DNA of 64,000 bases from Desulfatitalea sp. BRH_c12 (GTDB lineage Bacteria > Desulfobacterota > Desulfobacteria > Desulfobacterales > Desulfosarcinaceae), in assembly GCA_000961655.1 (NCBI GenBank), contig LADR01000021.1, forward strand, positions 96,744 through 160,743, read 5' to 3'. Below are positions 43,781 through 53,181 of this stretch, piece by piece. The position numbers and the translations under genes are program-made. The notes below the pieces were generated by a model that saw only the letters and a program-made list of their open reading frames with translations, was not told the origin of the DNA and made no database searches. How positions within the stretch are numbered: position 1 is the first letter of the stretch; each line of letters opens with the position of its first letter.

Positions 43781-46492
43781 ATGACGGACAAGGATAAAAC
43801 GGGCAACCCGGCCCCCATGGCTTCAGACGGGCACCCGCATGGCGATGCTACCGGCGACCGGCACGCTCTGTCCGACCCCAAGCAAGCCGAGCGGCAAATG
43901 CGGCTCGAACAGATCGCTTTTCCGATCATCGGCATCGGGGCTTCGGCCGGCGGGCTGCAGGCGCTGGAAGCCTTTGTTTCTGAAATTGCGCCCCACAGCG
44001 GCATGGCTTTTGTCGTGGTCAGTCACAGCCACCCGGATCACGAAACCCGGCTGCCGGAAATTCTCGCACGAAAGGCGAACGTGCCGGTGGTGCTGCTCAC
44101 GGACGGTACGCGTCTTGCGCCCGATACGATCTACATTCCCCCTTCGGGCCTCGATCCGATCCTTGCAGGCGGCGCAATCCGCCTGCAACAAAGGCAAAAC
44201 AAGGCCGATTTGCACATGCCGGTCGATATTTTTTTGCGATCCCTGGCGAATGACCGCGGCGAGGCGGCCGGGTGCGTCATTTTATCCGGCACAGGGACCG
44301 ACGGCACCCAGGGGGTGCGGCAGATCAAAGAGAAAGGCGGTGTGACGGTCGCGCAAGACGAGGCCTCGGCGCGACACTGGGGAATGCCCCACAGCGCGAT
44401 CGAAACCGGACTGGTAGACTACGTGCTGGCCCCGTCCCGCATGCCCGGGCAGTTGATGACCTATTTCACGTATCCGGCTGCCCTCCGTGACGTGCCGCGG
44501 GAAGATCACCCCCACGCCACCGAGTTGGAAATGATCCTGTCATTTCTGGCGGAGCGCACCCGGCATGATTTTTCCCTGTACAAAAAAAGTACCCTCGTCC
44601 GGCGCATCCAGCGGCGCATGAGTGTCACGCGCAACAGCAGCGCATCGGCGTACCTTGGATTTTTGCAAAATAATCCCGCTGAGCCCAAGGCCCTTTTCCA
44701 GGACCTGCTGATCGGGGTCACCAACTTTTTCCGGGATCCGGAAGTATTTGCTTTTTTGAAAGCAAAAGTACTCCCGGATCTGATTGTCCGGTTGCGGGAC
44801 AGCGACAGTTTCCGGGCATGGATCCCGGGGTGCGCCACCGGCGAAGAGGCCTACTCGGTGGCCATCCTGGTCAAAGAATGCATGCGCGAACTCAATATTC
44901 ATCGCGAAGTACAGATTTTCGCCACGGACATCGATGCCAAGGCCATCGAAAAAGCCCGTCAGGGCGTCTACCTCGTAAACATTGCGACCGACGTCAGCCC
45001 CGAACGGCTGGAACGCTTTTTCGTGCCGGGGGATAATCAGTACCAGATTAAAAAAGAGATCCGCGAGGCGGTGGTATTTGCCGAGCAAAACATTTTGCGG
45101 GATCCGCCGTTCATGAACCTGGACCTGCTGGTATGCCGCAATTTGCTCATCTATCTCGAGCCGGTCGCCCAAGGCAAGGTGATCCCGCTTTTCTATTACA
45201 GCTTAAAGCCCACAGGCGTCTTGTTTCTCGGCATCTCGGAGAGTACCGGCCGTTTTGCGGAGATTTTTCAGCCCATTGATAAAAAATTCAGCCTGTATCG
45301 AAAAACAGAGCACCCCAATATTCGCCCCCGCATCCAGTTTCCAACCGGAGGAAAAAGAGCGCTGAACCAAACAGACCCCAAGCCCCAGCGGGAAGGCGGC
45401 CGATTGGACGATGACATGGACCGGGTCGTTACGCGTTTGCTCTTGGAAGAGCACACGCCCGCCTGTGCGGTCGTGGATCACGGCGGAACCATTCTTTACA
45501 TCCACGGGCGGACCGGCAACTACCTGGAACCGGCCCAGGGAAAGGCCAAGTTGCACATTGTGGACATGGCCCGCGAAGGTGTGCGCATGGCCCTTTCCAG
45601 CGCCTTGCATCAGGCCGGCCAGGACAACCGTCAGATCCGCAAAAATGGGCTGTGGATCAAGACCAACGGCGAGCATATCAAGATCGATTTGATCGTAAAA
45701 CCCATCAACGCGCCGCAGCTCAAGGACTGCTTCATGGTGCTTTTTGAGCAAGTGCCGGCAGACTCACTGCAAAAGGGCAACAGCGTGAACCCCAAAGCCG
45801 GCACGGCGGTCGGCCTGCGCAACACTGCGCTCGAACAGGATCTGGCCATCGTGCGCGACAATTATCACACGACCCTGCGCGATCTGGAAGCCTCCAACGA
45901 AGAGCTCAAATCGGTCAACGAGGAGATGCATTCCTCCAATGAAGAGCTTCAGAGCACCAACGAGGAACTGGAATCTTCGAAAGAGGAGCTTCAGTCGCTC
46001 AACGAGGAGCTTTCCACGGTCAACAACGAGCTTTACGGTAAAATCGAAGAGGTTCAGGACGCCTATGACTCCATCACCGATGTGCTCAACAGCACCCGGA
46101 TCGCCATCGTGTTTACGGACACGGAACTGCGGATCAAGCAGTTCACTGCCGAGGCCGCCCGCCTGATCAATTTGATAGCAACGGATGCGGGCCGGCCGCT
46201 GGATCATATTTCCCACAACCTGCGGTACGAGAACCTTACGCAAAGGGTGCGCCGGGTGGTCCAAAGCCAGACAGGCTTTGAAGAGGAAGTATGCACCCAG
46301 GACGGGCAATGGTACCGAATGTCCATCATGGTGCACCGCCGGACGAATGCCATCCAAGGGGCCGTGCTGACCTTTGTCAACATCGATATGCAAAAAAAAG
46401 CGCAAGCCGATCTGGAAGAAAAGAGTGCAAAGTGCGCAGCGGCTGTGGACACTGTTCGAGAATCCAAGCGCGTTGCCCCTCCGAAAATCTGA
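43781..46492 (+). CDS. CheB-CheR-PAS fusion signalling protein
   Basis: A 903-residue protein. Residues ~45-235 are a CheB methylesterase domain with Ser in GIGASAGGLQALEAF, His in VVVSHSHPDHET and Asp in LSGTGTDGTQGVRQI. Residues ~250-530 are a CheR methyltransferase with SAM motif WIPGCATGEEAYSVAIL and FMNLDLLVCRNLLIYLEP. After a PAS-like stretch comes a long heptad coiled coil (EELKSVNEEMHSSNEELQST) and a C-terminal PAS (~770-870). Such fusions usually modulate partner kinases rather than chemotaxis. It is followed by a kinase and a sigma-54 activator in one operon and preceded by activator set 4. Confidence 0.9.
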   Translation: MTDKDKTGNPAPMASDGHPHGDATGDRHALSDPKQAERQMRLEQIAFPIIGIGASAGGLQALEAFVSEIAPHSGMAFVVVSHSHPDHETRLPEILARKANVPVVLLTDGTRLAPDTIYIPPSGLDPILAGGAIRLQQRQNKADLHMPVDIFLRSLANDRGEAAGCVILSGTGTDGTQGVRQIKEKGGVTVAQDEASARHWGMPHSAIETGLVDYVLAPSRMPGQLMTYFTYPAALRDVPREDHPHATELEMILSFLAERTRHDFSLYKKSTLVRRIQRRMSVTRNSSASAYLGFLQNNPAEPKALFQDLLIGVTNFFRDPEVFAFLKAKVLPDLIVRLRDSDSFRAWIPGCATGEEAYSVAILVKECMRELNIHREVQIFATDIDAKAIEKARQGVYLVNIATDVSPERLERFFVPGDNQYQIKKEIREAVVFAEQNILRDPPFMNLDLLVCRNLLIYLEPVAQGKVIPLFYYSLKPTGVLFLGISESTGRFAEIFQPIDKKFSLYRKTEHPNIRPRIQFPTGGKRALNQTDPKPQREGGRLDDDMDRVVTRLLLEEHTPACAVVDHGGTILYIHGRTGNYLEPAQGKAKLHIVDMAREGVRMALSSALHQAGQDNRQIRKNGLWIKTNGEHIKIDLIVKPINAPQLKDCFMVLFEQVPADSLQKGNSVNPKAGTAVGLRNTALEQDLAIVRDNYHTTLRDLEASNEELKSVNEEMHSSNEELQSTNEELESSKEELQSLNEELSTVNNELYGKIEEVQDAYDSITDVLNSTRIAIVFTDTELRIKQFTAEAARLINLIATDAGRPLDHISHNLRYENLTQRVRRVVQSQTGFEEEVCTQDGQWYRMSIMVHRRTNAIQGAVLTFVNIDMQKKAQADLEEKSAKCAAAVDTVRESKRVAPPKI

Positions 46493-46513
46493 AAAGGCTA
46501 AAAGGGGGATCCC

Positions 46514-47842
46514 ATGGAGCGGAAATTCAAAAATGAGACGGCTCTCGAATCGTTGCGCCAGCAGGCCGAGCAAGTCATGCAGCAGCGCGGGGCAACCACA
46601 CCGGACGGCGAGCAAATAGAATGGCTGCGCCTGCTCAATGAAATCGAAGTGTACCAGATCGAACTCGAGCTTCAAAATCAGGAACTGAACCGGTCAACCA
46701 AAGAGCTCGAAGCCGCGCGCAACGATTACTTTGAGCTTTACGATTCGGCGCCGGTGGGCTTTGTGACCCTGAACAGCAAGGGCTTGATCGAACGGGTGAA
46801 CCAGGCCGCCGTCCCTCTGTCGACCCCATCCGGGAACCTGGCGGAAGACGCATATTTCGCCCGGGCAGTGCATCCGGCGGATAGCGCCGCCTTTTACGCT
46901 TATCTGAACAATATGATCACCGATAAAAATCGATCTTCCTGTGAGATACGCCTTCGGGGCAATGACGATCAGCCGTCGTGGGTGCAAGTCATCGCCAGAT
47001 CCATGTTCGATTCGCAAAAGCATTTCAGGGGATGGCGTCTGGCCTTGATCGACGTGACCGAACGCAAGCAGCAGGAGCTTGCCATGCAAAAGGCCCAGGG
47101 CGAGCTGGCGCACAGGGCCGGCCAGCTGGCCCGGCTATCGCTTGAACTGACCATGGCGGAACAGCGCGAGCGGCGCCGATTGGCCGAAACGATGCATGAC
47201 CATTTGCAGCAGTTGCTGGCCGGGGCCAGGCTCCATATGGACCTCGGGATCGCGGAAACCGCTGCGGAGCAGCAGCCGGCCTTTAAAAACGCGTACGATC
47301 TGATCCTGCAGGCCCTGAAGGCTACGCGCAACCTTTCGGCCGAATTGTCACCGCCGGTTTTATTCCAGCAAGGTCTATCCGAAGCTTTCGGATGGCTGGC
47401 CCGCTGGATGAAGAAAACCCACGCCCTGGATGTCGAAATTGAAGTCGATGAAGGGGATTACCCGGTTGAAGAAGCGGTCAAGGTGCTGTTGTTTCAATCT
47501 GTCCGGGAACTGCTCTTTAATGTGAAAAAGCACGCCCAAACCAATTGCGCGCGGGTCGCGATGACCCATATGGATGGGCGGATCAAGCTTGTGGTCAGTG
47601 ACACCGGGACCGGGTTTGACACGCAAACCCCATGGCGGACCGATGCCGAGACCGACAAAGGGTTCGGTTTGTTCAGTGTGCGCGAACGGCTGGTGCTTTT
47701 AGAAGGGACGTTTGACATCGAAAGTTCCCCGGGCGGCGGCACGACAGTGGCATTGACCGCCCCGATGCACCCGGGCGGCGCTACGATGAATGCAGCCGCT
47801 GACCGAGCCTGCGCCATGCGACAAGCCGGCGATGATAGGTGA
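46514..47842 (+). CDS. PAS histidine kinase (HisKA_3/NarX-like), no receiver
   Basis: A 442-residue soluble kinase. Coiled-coil N-terminus (IEVYQIELELQNQELNRSTK), PAS (~70-180, ending RLALIDVTERKQ), coiled coil, HisKA_3 with His228 in RRRLAETMHDHLQQLLAGAR, and HATPase (SVRELLFNVKKHAQTN; VSDTGTGFDTQTP; GLFSVRERLVLLEGTFDIES). The start follows GGGGGAT, 21 nt after the CheB-CheR gene. It lacks a receiver, unlike its paralogues at 22-33 kb, and its best relative in the window is the truncated gene at 19905. It probably works with the CheB-CheR-PAS protein. How it would affect the activator behind it is unclear, as that has no receiver. Confidence 0.9.
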   Translation: MERKFKNETALESLRQQAEQVMQQRGATTPDGEQIEWLRLLNEIEVYQIELELQNQELNRSTKELEAARNDYFELYDSAPVGFVTLNSKGLIERVNQAAVPLSTPSGNLAEDAYFARAVHPADSAAFYAYLNNMITDKNRSSCEIRLRGNDDQPSWVQVIARSMFDSQKHFRGWRLALIDVTERKQQELAMQKAQGELAHRAGQLARLSLELTMAEQRERRRLAETMHDHLQQLLAGARLHMDLGIAETAAEQQPAFKNAYDLILQALKATRNLSAELSPPVLFQQGLSEAFGWLARWMKKTHALDVEIEVDEGDYPVEEAVKVLLFQSVRELLFNVKKHAQTNCARVAMTHMDGRIKLVVSDTGTGFDTQTPWRTDAETDKGFGLFSVRERLVLLEGTFDIESSPGGGTTVALTAPMHPGGATMNAAADRACAMRQAGDDR

Positions 47843-47850
47843 GGTAGTGA

Positions 47851-49332
47851 ATGCAAAAAAACTTTTTGGACATATTCAAGAACATACTGGGCTCGATTCG
47901 GGAACCGTTGATCGTGCTTGATCCTGACTTGAAGGTTATACGGGCCAATGTTTCATTTTACCGGTCCTTCAACGTCAAGCCCAATGAGACTGAAGGCGTC
48001 TTGATATACGACCTCGGCAACCGGCAATGGGACATCCCCAAGCTCAGAGAATTGCTTGAAGACATCCTTCCCCGCAATAGCGTCTTCAATGATTTTGAGG
48101 TGGAACATATCTTTGAGACCATCGGCCGCAAGATCATGCATCTGAATGCCCGGCGCATCAATCGCGATGGCAACCAAACAGAGTTGATTCTACTGGCGAT
48201 CGAGGATGTGACCGAGCGTGAATACTACAAAAGACATCTCGAGGAGCTTGTTGAAAAGCGGACGGCTGAACTCAGCGTGGCGATGGCGCAGGCGGAACAA
48301 AGCCGGCAAACAGCCGAAGACGCTCTAGTTGAAATCAAGAAGCTCAAAGACCGGCTCGAAGCCGAGAGAGCCTATCTTCAGGAAGAGATCAAACTGGTAT
48401 ACAACCATGAGAACATTGTCGGCCAAAGCAATGCCATCAATTACGTGTTCTACAAGGTCGAGCAGATCGCCGACACAGACACCAACGTGATCATTCTCGG
48501 AGAAACCGGCACTGGCAAGGAGCTGGTGGCGCGCGCGGTTCACGGCACGAGCCTGCGCAAGCATCGTGCCCTGGTTAAGATGAATTGCGCCGCCCTGCCC
48601 TCGAACCTGATTGAAAGCGAACTCTTCGGCCATGAAAAAGGCGCTTTCACCGGCGCGCATTCCAGACGCCTGGGCAGATTCGAGGTGGCCAACGGCGCCA
48701 CCTTGTTTTTAGACGAGATCGGCGAACTGCCCTTGGAATTACAACCCAAGCTGCTCAGGGTGATCGAAAACGGCGAGTTCGAACGTCTGGGCAGCTCCGA
48801 TACGAAGAAGGTGGATGTCCGCATCATTGCCGCCACCAATCGCAATCTGGAAGTGGAGGTCCGTGAAGGCCGATTCCGCGAGGATCTGTGGTACCGGTTG
48901 AATATATTCCCGATCACCATGCCGCCCCTGAGGGATCGCATGGAAGACATCCCGCTTCTGGTGAACTTCTACGTCAACAAGATTTCAAAAAGAATGGGCA
49001 AATCCATCGAAATGGTGCCGGTGAGCGTGATGGAGACGCTGCAGAGCTATCGGTGGCCGGGAAACATACGCGAACTAGAGAATGTCCTCGAACGGGCGGT
49101 AATCAGCTCCTCGGGTCCCAAACTGCGCCTGGTGGATGAGCTGAAAACGCCGCATAAAGATATCTCAAAAGCCGTGCGTACCCTGGAGGATGTCGAACGT
49201 GACTATATCACGCGGGTACTTGAACAGGTTCAGTGGAAAGTGAGCGGCGAAAAAAGTGCTTCAGAAATCCTCGGTCTCGAACGCAGCACACTGCGCGCCC
49301 GCATGCGTAAGCTCAATATAAAAAAAACATAA
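47851..49332 (+). CDS. Sigma-54-dependent activator (PAS-AAA+-Fis HTH)
   Basis: A 493-residue bacterial enhancer-binding protein. PAS (~8-125: REPLIVLDPDLKVIRANVSF ... LAIEDVTERE), coiled coil (~125-185), AAA+ (~190-420) with Walker A ILGETGTGKELVARAV, the sigma-54 contact loop in GHEKGAFTGAHSRR, Walker B TLFLDEIGELPLELQ, and RWPGNIRELENVLERAV. The C-terminal helix-turn-helix is SASEILGLERSTLRARMRKL. There is no receiver, so activity is set by the PAS domain or partners. It closes the operon of set 4 and is the obvious candidate to bind the five paired GGTCATATATGACC sites. That link is inference. Confidence 0.93.
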   Translation: MQKNFLDIFKNILGSIREPLIVLDPDLKVIRANVSFYRSFNVKPNETEGVLIYDLGNRQWDIPKLRELLEDILPRNSVFNDFEVEHIFETIGRKIMHLNARRINRDGNQTELILLAIEDVTEREYYKRHLEELVEKRTAELSVAMAQAEQSRQTAEDALVEIKKLKDRLEAERAYLQEEIKLVYNHENIVGQSNAINYVFYKVEQIADTDTNVIILGETGTGKELVARAVHGTSLRKHRALVKMNCAALPSNLIESELFGHEKGAFTGAHSRRLGRFEVANGATLFLDEIGELPLELQPKLLRVIENGEFERLGSSDTKKVDVRIIAATNRNLEVEVREGRFREDLWYRLNIFPITMPPLRDRMEDIPLLVNFYVNKISKRMGKSIEMVPVSVMETLQSYRWPGNIRELENVLERAVISSSGPKLRLVDELKTPHKDISKAVRTLEDVERDYITRVLEQVQWKVSGEKSASEILGLERSTLRARMRKLNIKKT

Positions 49333-49417
49333 TCCCCGCCCCATACGACTGCACCTGCGCTTGTCCTGCGCAGAATCCCAATTCAAAACCCTGCCTGGGA
49401 CGTAGCGGCCGAAAAGT

Positions 49418-49448
49418 GGCCATATAAGACCATCGGTTAAATAAGACC
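49418..49448 (+). promoter_or_regulatory. Paired 14-bp upstream activator-like sites (set 5)
   Basis: GGCCATATAAGACC (49418-49431) and GGTTAAATAAGACC (49435-49448), 17 bp apart with an ATC linker. The left halves are degenerate compared with sets 2-4, but the right half ATAAGACC is kept in both. They end about 98 bp before the -24-like element. Confidence 0.68.
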
Positions 49449-49545
49449 CTTTAATACGGCCGTGAAGACTTTTCTAAAAGACACGGTTAAAACGGATACC
49501 TTATTATCTCAGGGGGATCGACACCCCACACGGCCAATTGCAACC

Positions 49546-49561
49546 TGGCACGAAGATTGTA
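49546..49561 (+). promoter_or_regulatory. Sigma-54-like -24/-12 element before the lipoprotein/glycan genes
   Basis: TGGCACGAAGATTGTA has a perfect TGGCACG -24 box and TTGT at -12. It is the closest of the five to the sigma-54 consensus. Confidence 0.72.
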
Positions 49562-49737
49562 TTCTAATCGTTATTACCCTTGCGGCTCTTGAACTTGAGA
49601 GAAATTGACATGACCCGTGAAACGGCATGGCCATGGTCGAAGCATTTGATAAAAAGGGGATAGCGCTCATGCAAATCTGAAACACATTGATCTTGGCACG
49701 AAAACTAAAAGAACTGAAACGCAAACAGGAGAGATAC

Positions 49738-50409
49738 ATGAAATTACGCACGAAAGACAAGGGGCACAAAGTTTTCATTCTGGCATTCCTCGCCGGCGCC
49801 GGCATCATCATGGGCGGCTGCGCAACCACCGGCATTCAGCGTTCAGAAGATGCCGCAACAACGATGCAGGCCATGGACAACAATATCAAACGGGTTGTGG
49901 TGCAGCTGGATGCCACAGGCGCCTCGCTCGATGAACTGACAAAGTCTGGTCAATCCGATGTGAAGAGGGCTTTCGATCTGTATTCAAAAAACCTGTCGGA
50001 AGTTGAAAAAATGGAGAAGGACTTTGCCAAAAACGCAGATGAAATGAAAGCTCGGGGCCAGACCTATTTCAAGGAATGGAAAAAGGAAGGCAATCAATAC
50101 AAAGACACGCAAATACAGGAACTCAGTGAGCAGCGCCGTGGCGAACTTGGCAACATCTATGGCGATATAGCGCTCAACAGCATTGGGGTTAAAGACGATT
50201 TCAAAGCCTACGTGGCCAAGTCCAAGGAAATCCAACAATATCTTTCAAACGACTTGACTTCGAAAGGCATCCAAGCAATTGCGCCCATTGCCAGAAAGAC
50301 CGTCATGGACGGAGACAATCTCAACTATGCCATAAAGAACATTCAAACGGCGATTGAAAGGGCACGGGCAGAGATGTCGCAGGCCGGAACAACACTTTAC
50401 CGTCAATGA
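49738..50409 (+). CDS. DUF2959-like coiled-coil lipoprotein
   Basis: The 223-residue protein starts at MKLRTKDKGHKVFILAFLAG behind CAGGAG and has a lipobox in GIIMGGCATT (Cys about residue 25). The rest is nearly all helical, with VQLDATGASLDELTKSGQSD, FDLYSKNLSEVEKMEKDF and a YFKEWKKEGNQY motif recalling DUF2959 proteins. It is probably an outer-membrane or periplasmic lipoprotein of unknown function. It is the first gene behind activator set 5, which makes it a candidate envelope-stress gene. Confidence 0.7.
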   Translation: MKLRTKDKGHKVFILAFLAGAGIIMGGCATTGIQRSEDAATTMQAMDNNIKRVVVQLDATGASLDELTKSGQSDVKRAFDLYSKNLSEVEKMEKDFAKNADEMKARGQTYFKEWKKEGNQYKDTQIQELSEQRRGELGNIYGDIALNSIGVKDDFKAYVAKSKEIQQYLSNDLTSKGIQAIAPIARKTVMDGDNLNYAIKNIQTAIERARAEMSQAGTTLYRQ

Positions 50410-50496
50410 ACCTGAGGGCGGGACCGGTGAAGAAGGCGGCACACAGAGTGCGACATCACCTTAACTAAGGGCCGGCATTGCCGAGAGGCGACCACA

Positions 50497-50835
50497 ATGA
50501 TCATCGTTAAAATAATCATGAACGTAATTCCGGAAAAACAGAAGGAGTTGGTGCAAACGCTTCTCTCGGTGATGGCGGCAATGGAAAAGGAAGAGGGCTG
50601 CCTGAGTCATACCCTTTTTGGTGCTATCGAAAACAATAACCAATTAAACCTTCTCGTGGAGTGGCAAACGCGAAAATGCTTGGATCGCCATTTAAGATCC
50701 AAAATGTTCGGCGTTTTACTAGGGACAAGAAGCCTTTTGAACGAACCGCATGCGATCCGCATTTACACCGTTCTTCGATCGGAAGGAATGGAGTCTGTTC
50801 ATACCGCCCGCGGGAAAGAGTTCGAGCGCGCCTGA
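50497..50835 (+). CDS. Antibiotic biosynthesis monooxygenase (ABM)-domain protein
   Basis: The 112-residue protein has the ABM ferredoxin-like pattern: MIIVKIIMNVIPEKQKELVQ, EEGCLSHTLFGAIENNNQLN and LLVEWQTRKCLDRHLRSKMF with a C-terminal strand IRIYTVL. Members include small monooxygenases and heme-degrading enzymes, but many are uncharacterised, and no catalytic residue can be confirmed here. It lies between the lipoprotein and the glycosyltransferase genes, same strand. Confidence 0.78.
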   Translation: MIIVKIIMNVIPEKQKELVQTLLSVMAAMEKEEGCLSHTLFGAIENNNQLNLLVEWQTRKCLDRHLRSKMFGVLLGTRSLLNEPHAIRIYTVLRSEGMESVHTARGKEFERA

Positions 50836-50861
50836 AAAGTCGCTTTATAGAAGGAGGCGGT

Positions 50862-53171
50862 ATGTCAGCAGTTATCAAGTATTATGAGGGAATCGGTTCG
50901 GTGGCCGTCATTGGCAATTACAGTCCTCGCCAGTGCGGCATTGCGACCTTCACCACGGATCTGGTTGAAGGGTTGTCGGCGGAAGCACCCGATATTTTCA
51001 ACTGGGCAGCGGCCATGAACGATAAACCCGGAGGATACGCATATCCTGAAAAAGTGCGCTTCGAACTCAACCAGAATAAATTGAGCGACTACCGCACTGC
51101 CGCTCAGTTCCTCAATATCAGTCAGACGGATATTGTCAGCGTGCAGCATGAATACGGCATTTTCGGCGGGCCGGCCGGCAGTCATCTGCTGACCCTGTTG
51201 GGCGATCTGCGCATGCCGGTCGTGACGACGCTGCACACCGTTTTAAAGGATCCCGCGCCCGAGTATCGCGATGTCATGTGCAAGCTCTCCGATCTGTCCG
51301 ACAAACTGGTTGTGATGAGCCACAAGGCAGCCAACTTCCTCAAGGATATTTATGGCGTGCCCGAAGACAAAATCGTCTTTATCCATCATGGCATTCCGGA
51401 CACGCCCTTTATCGACCCCAGCTTCAACAAAGATAAATTTGGTGTGGAAGGCAAAAAAGTACTGCTCACTTTCGGATTGCTTTCCCCAAACAAGGGCATT
51501 GAAACTGTGTTGCAGGCGCTTCCGGCGGTCATCCAACAGCATCCGGACGTGGTCTATATCGTCCTGGGCGCGACCCATCCGCAGATTTTGGCATCCCAGG
51601 GGGATGCTTATCGCATCATGCTGCAGCAGCTCGTGCGCAAACTCGGCATCGGCGAGCATGTCATCTTTCAAAATCGGTTTGTCGAAATAAACGAACTGTG
51701 CGAGTTTCTCGGCATTGCCGATATCTATGTCACACCGTATCTCGATGAAGCCCAGATTACTTCCGGCACCCTGGCCTATGCCATGGGCACCGGCAAAGCC
51801 GTTATTTCAACCCCGTACTGGTACGCTACCGAGATGCTTGCCGAAGAGCGGGGAAGGATTGTGCCCTTCAGCGATCCGGATGCCATGGCCGGACAGATCA
51901 TCGCTTTGCTGAACAACGATGTCGAGCGGCACGCCATGCGCAAAAAGGCCTACCTGTTCAGCCGCGAAGCGGTCTGGACGGAGGTGTCCCGTAAATATCT
52001 GCAGGTGTTCAGGCAGGTTCAGGTGAACCGGACCCGCAGCCCGCGCCCGCGGCACTCCTATGTCGAGAGCATCAAGGCCATCACCCATTTCGAGCTTCCG
52101 GAGATCAAGCTCGATCACTTGAAAGCCTTTACCGACGATACCGGCATTTTGCAGCACGCCACGTATACTATCCCCGATCGCAGCCATGGCTACTGCACCG
52201 ATGATAACGCCAGAGCCTTGCTGGTCGCTTCAATGGGACAACAATACCTGCCTACCAATGGCTGGGGCCTCGATTCGCTGTGCGGCCATTATCTTGGATT
52301 TCTTCTGTATGCCTTCAATGAAGAAAAAGGACGCTTTCGCAACTTCATGACCTACTCACGACAATGGATGGAAGAGATCGGGTCGGAAGATGCGCATGGT
52401 CGGGCACTGTGGAGCCTTGGCAAGGCGGTGGCGTTTCTAAACAATCCCGGGCATCTGGCATTGAGCACGACCCTTTTCAAAAGAGCCCTGCACGCTGCGG
52501 AAGATTTTCATTCGCCGCGCGCCATTGCCTTTTCCCTGGTGGGCATGCAGGCCTACCTGGATCAATTTTCCGGAGACAGCGATGTACGCAGGATCCGGGA
52601 CCTTCTCGCTGACCGGCTTTTCGACCCGTTCAAAAACAATGCGACCGACGATTGGCCCTGGCCTGAAAGCACGCTGAACTATGCCAACGGCAAACTGCCC
52701 CAGGCGCTGCTGTTGTCCGGCCGCGCGATGGAACGTCACGACATGGTCGATATGGGGCTTTTATCTCTCAAGTGGTTGATTGCCGTACAAACCGAAGAGG
52801 GTCACTTTGTGCCTATCGGCAGCAACGGGTGGTATACACGCGGCGGGCCACGCGCTCGTTTTGACCAGCAGCCCATCGAGGCCAGTTCCATGGTCGAAGC
52901 GTGTGTGCAAGCCTTTGAGGTCACCCGCGACAAAACCTGGTTCGACCATGCGGTCATGTGTTTCAACTGGTTCCTCGGGCACAATGACCTCAATTTGCCG
53001 CTTTATGATCCCAAGACCGGTGGTTGCCGGGACGGATTGATGGCCGACGGCATCAACCAGAACGAGGGCGCCGAGTCCTCTCTGGCCTGGCTGCTTTCAC
53101 TGATGACGCTGCAGAAGCTCTATGCCGACGAGGTGCTGAAACAGCCCAGGTCTTCGAAGGTTGAGGGGTAG
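50862..53171 (+). CDS. Two-domain glycosyltransferase: GT4 plus C-terminal alpha-helical toroid
   Basis: The ATG at 50862 follows AAGGAGG, giving 769 residues. Residues ~1-390 are a GT-B family 4 glycosyltransferase (YSPRQCGIATFTTDLVEGLS, VSVQHEYGIFGGPAGSHLLT, FGLLSPNKGIETVLQALP, VTPYLDEAQITSGTLAYAMG). Residues ~400-760 look like an (alpha/alpha)-toroid domain (IPDRSHGYCTDDNARALLVA; PEIKLDHLKAFTDDTGILQH; DQQPIEASSMVEACVQAFEV; INQNEGAESSLAWLLSLM) as in sugar isomerases or glycosidases. It is followed at 10 nt by another GT4 gene and by two GH130 genes, suggesting synthesis and turnover of one mannose-type glycan. The sugar is not determined. Confidence 0.85.
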   Translation: MSAVIKYYEGIGSVAVIGNYSPRQCGIATFTTDLVEGLSAEAPDIFNWAAAMNDKPGGYAYPEKVRFELNQNKLSDYRTAAQFLNISQTDIVSVQHEYGIFGGPAGSHLLTLLGDLRMPVVTTLHTVLKDPAPEYRDVMCKLSDLSDKLVVMSHKAANFLKDIYGVPEDKIVFIHHGIPDTPFIDPSFNKDKFGVEGKKVLLTFGLLSPNKGIETVLQALPAVIQQHPDVVYIVLGATHPQILASQGDAYRIMLQQLVRKLGIGEHVIFQNRFVEINELCEFLGIADIYVTPYLDEAQITSGTLAYAMGTGKAVISTPYWYATEMLAEERGRIVPFSDPDAMAGQIIALLNNDVERHAMRKKAYLFSREAVWTEVSRKYLQVFRQVQVNRTRSPRPRHSYVESIKAITHFELPEIKLDHLKAFTDDTGILQHATYTIPDRSHGYCTDDNARALLVASMGQQYLPTNGWGLDSLCGHYLGFLLYAFNEEKGRFRNFMTYSRQWMEEIGSEDAHGRALWSLGKAVAFLNNPGHLALSTTLFKRALHAAEDFHSPRAIAFSLVGMQAYLDQFSGDSDVRRIRDLLADRLFDPFKNNATDDWPWPESTLNYANGKLPQALLLSGRAMERHDMVDMGLLSLKWLIAVQTEEGHFVPIGSNGWYTRGGPRARFDQQPIEASSMVEACVQAFEVTRDKTWFDHAVMCFNWFLGHNDLNLPLYDPKTGGCRDGLMADGINQNEGAESSLAWLLSLMTLQKLYADEVLKQPRSSKVEG

Positions 53172-53181
53172 AGGCGCCATC

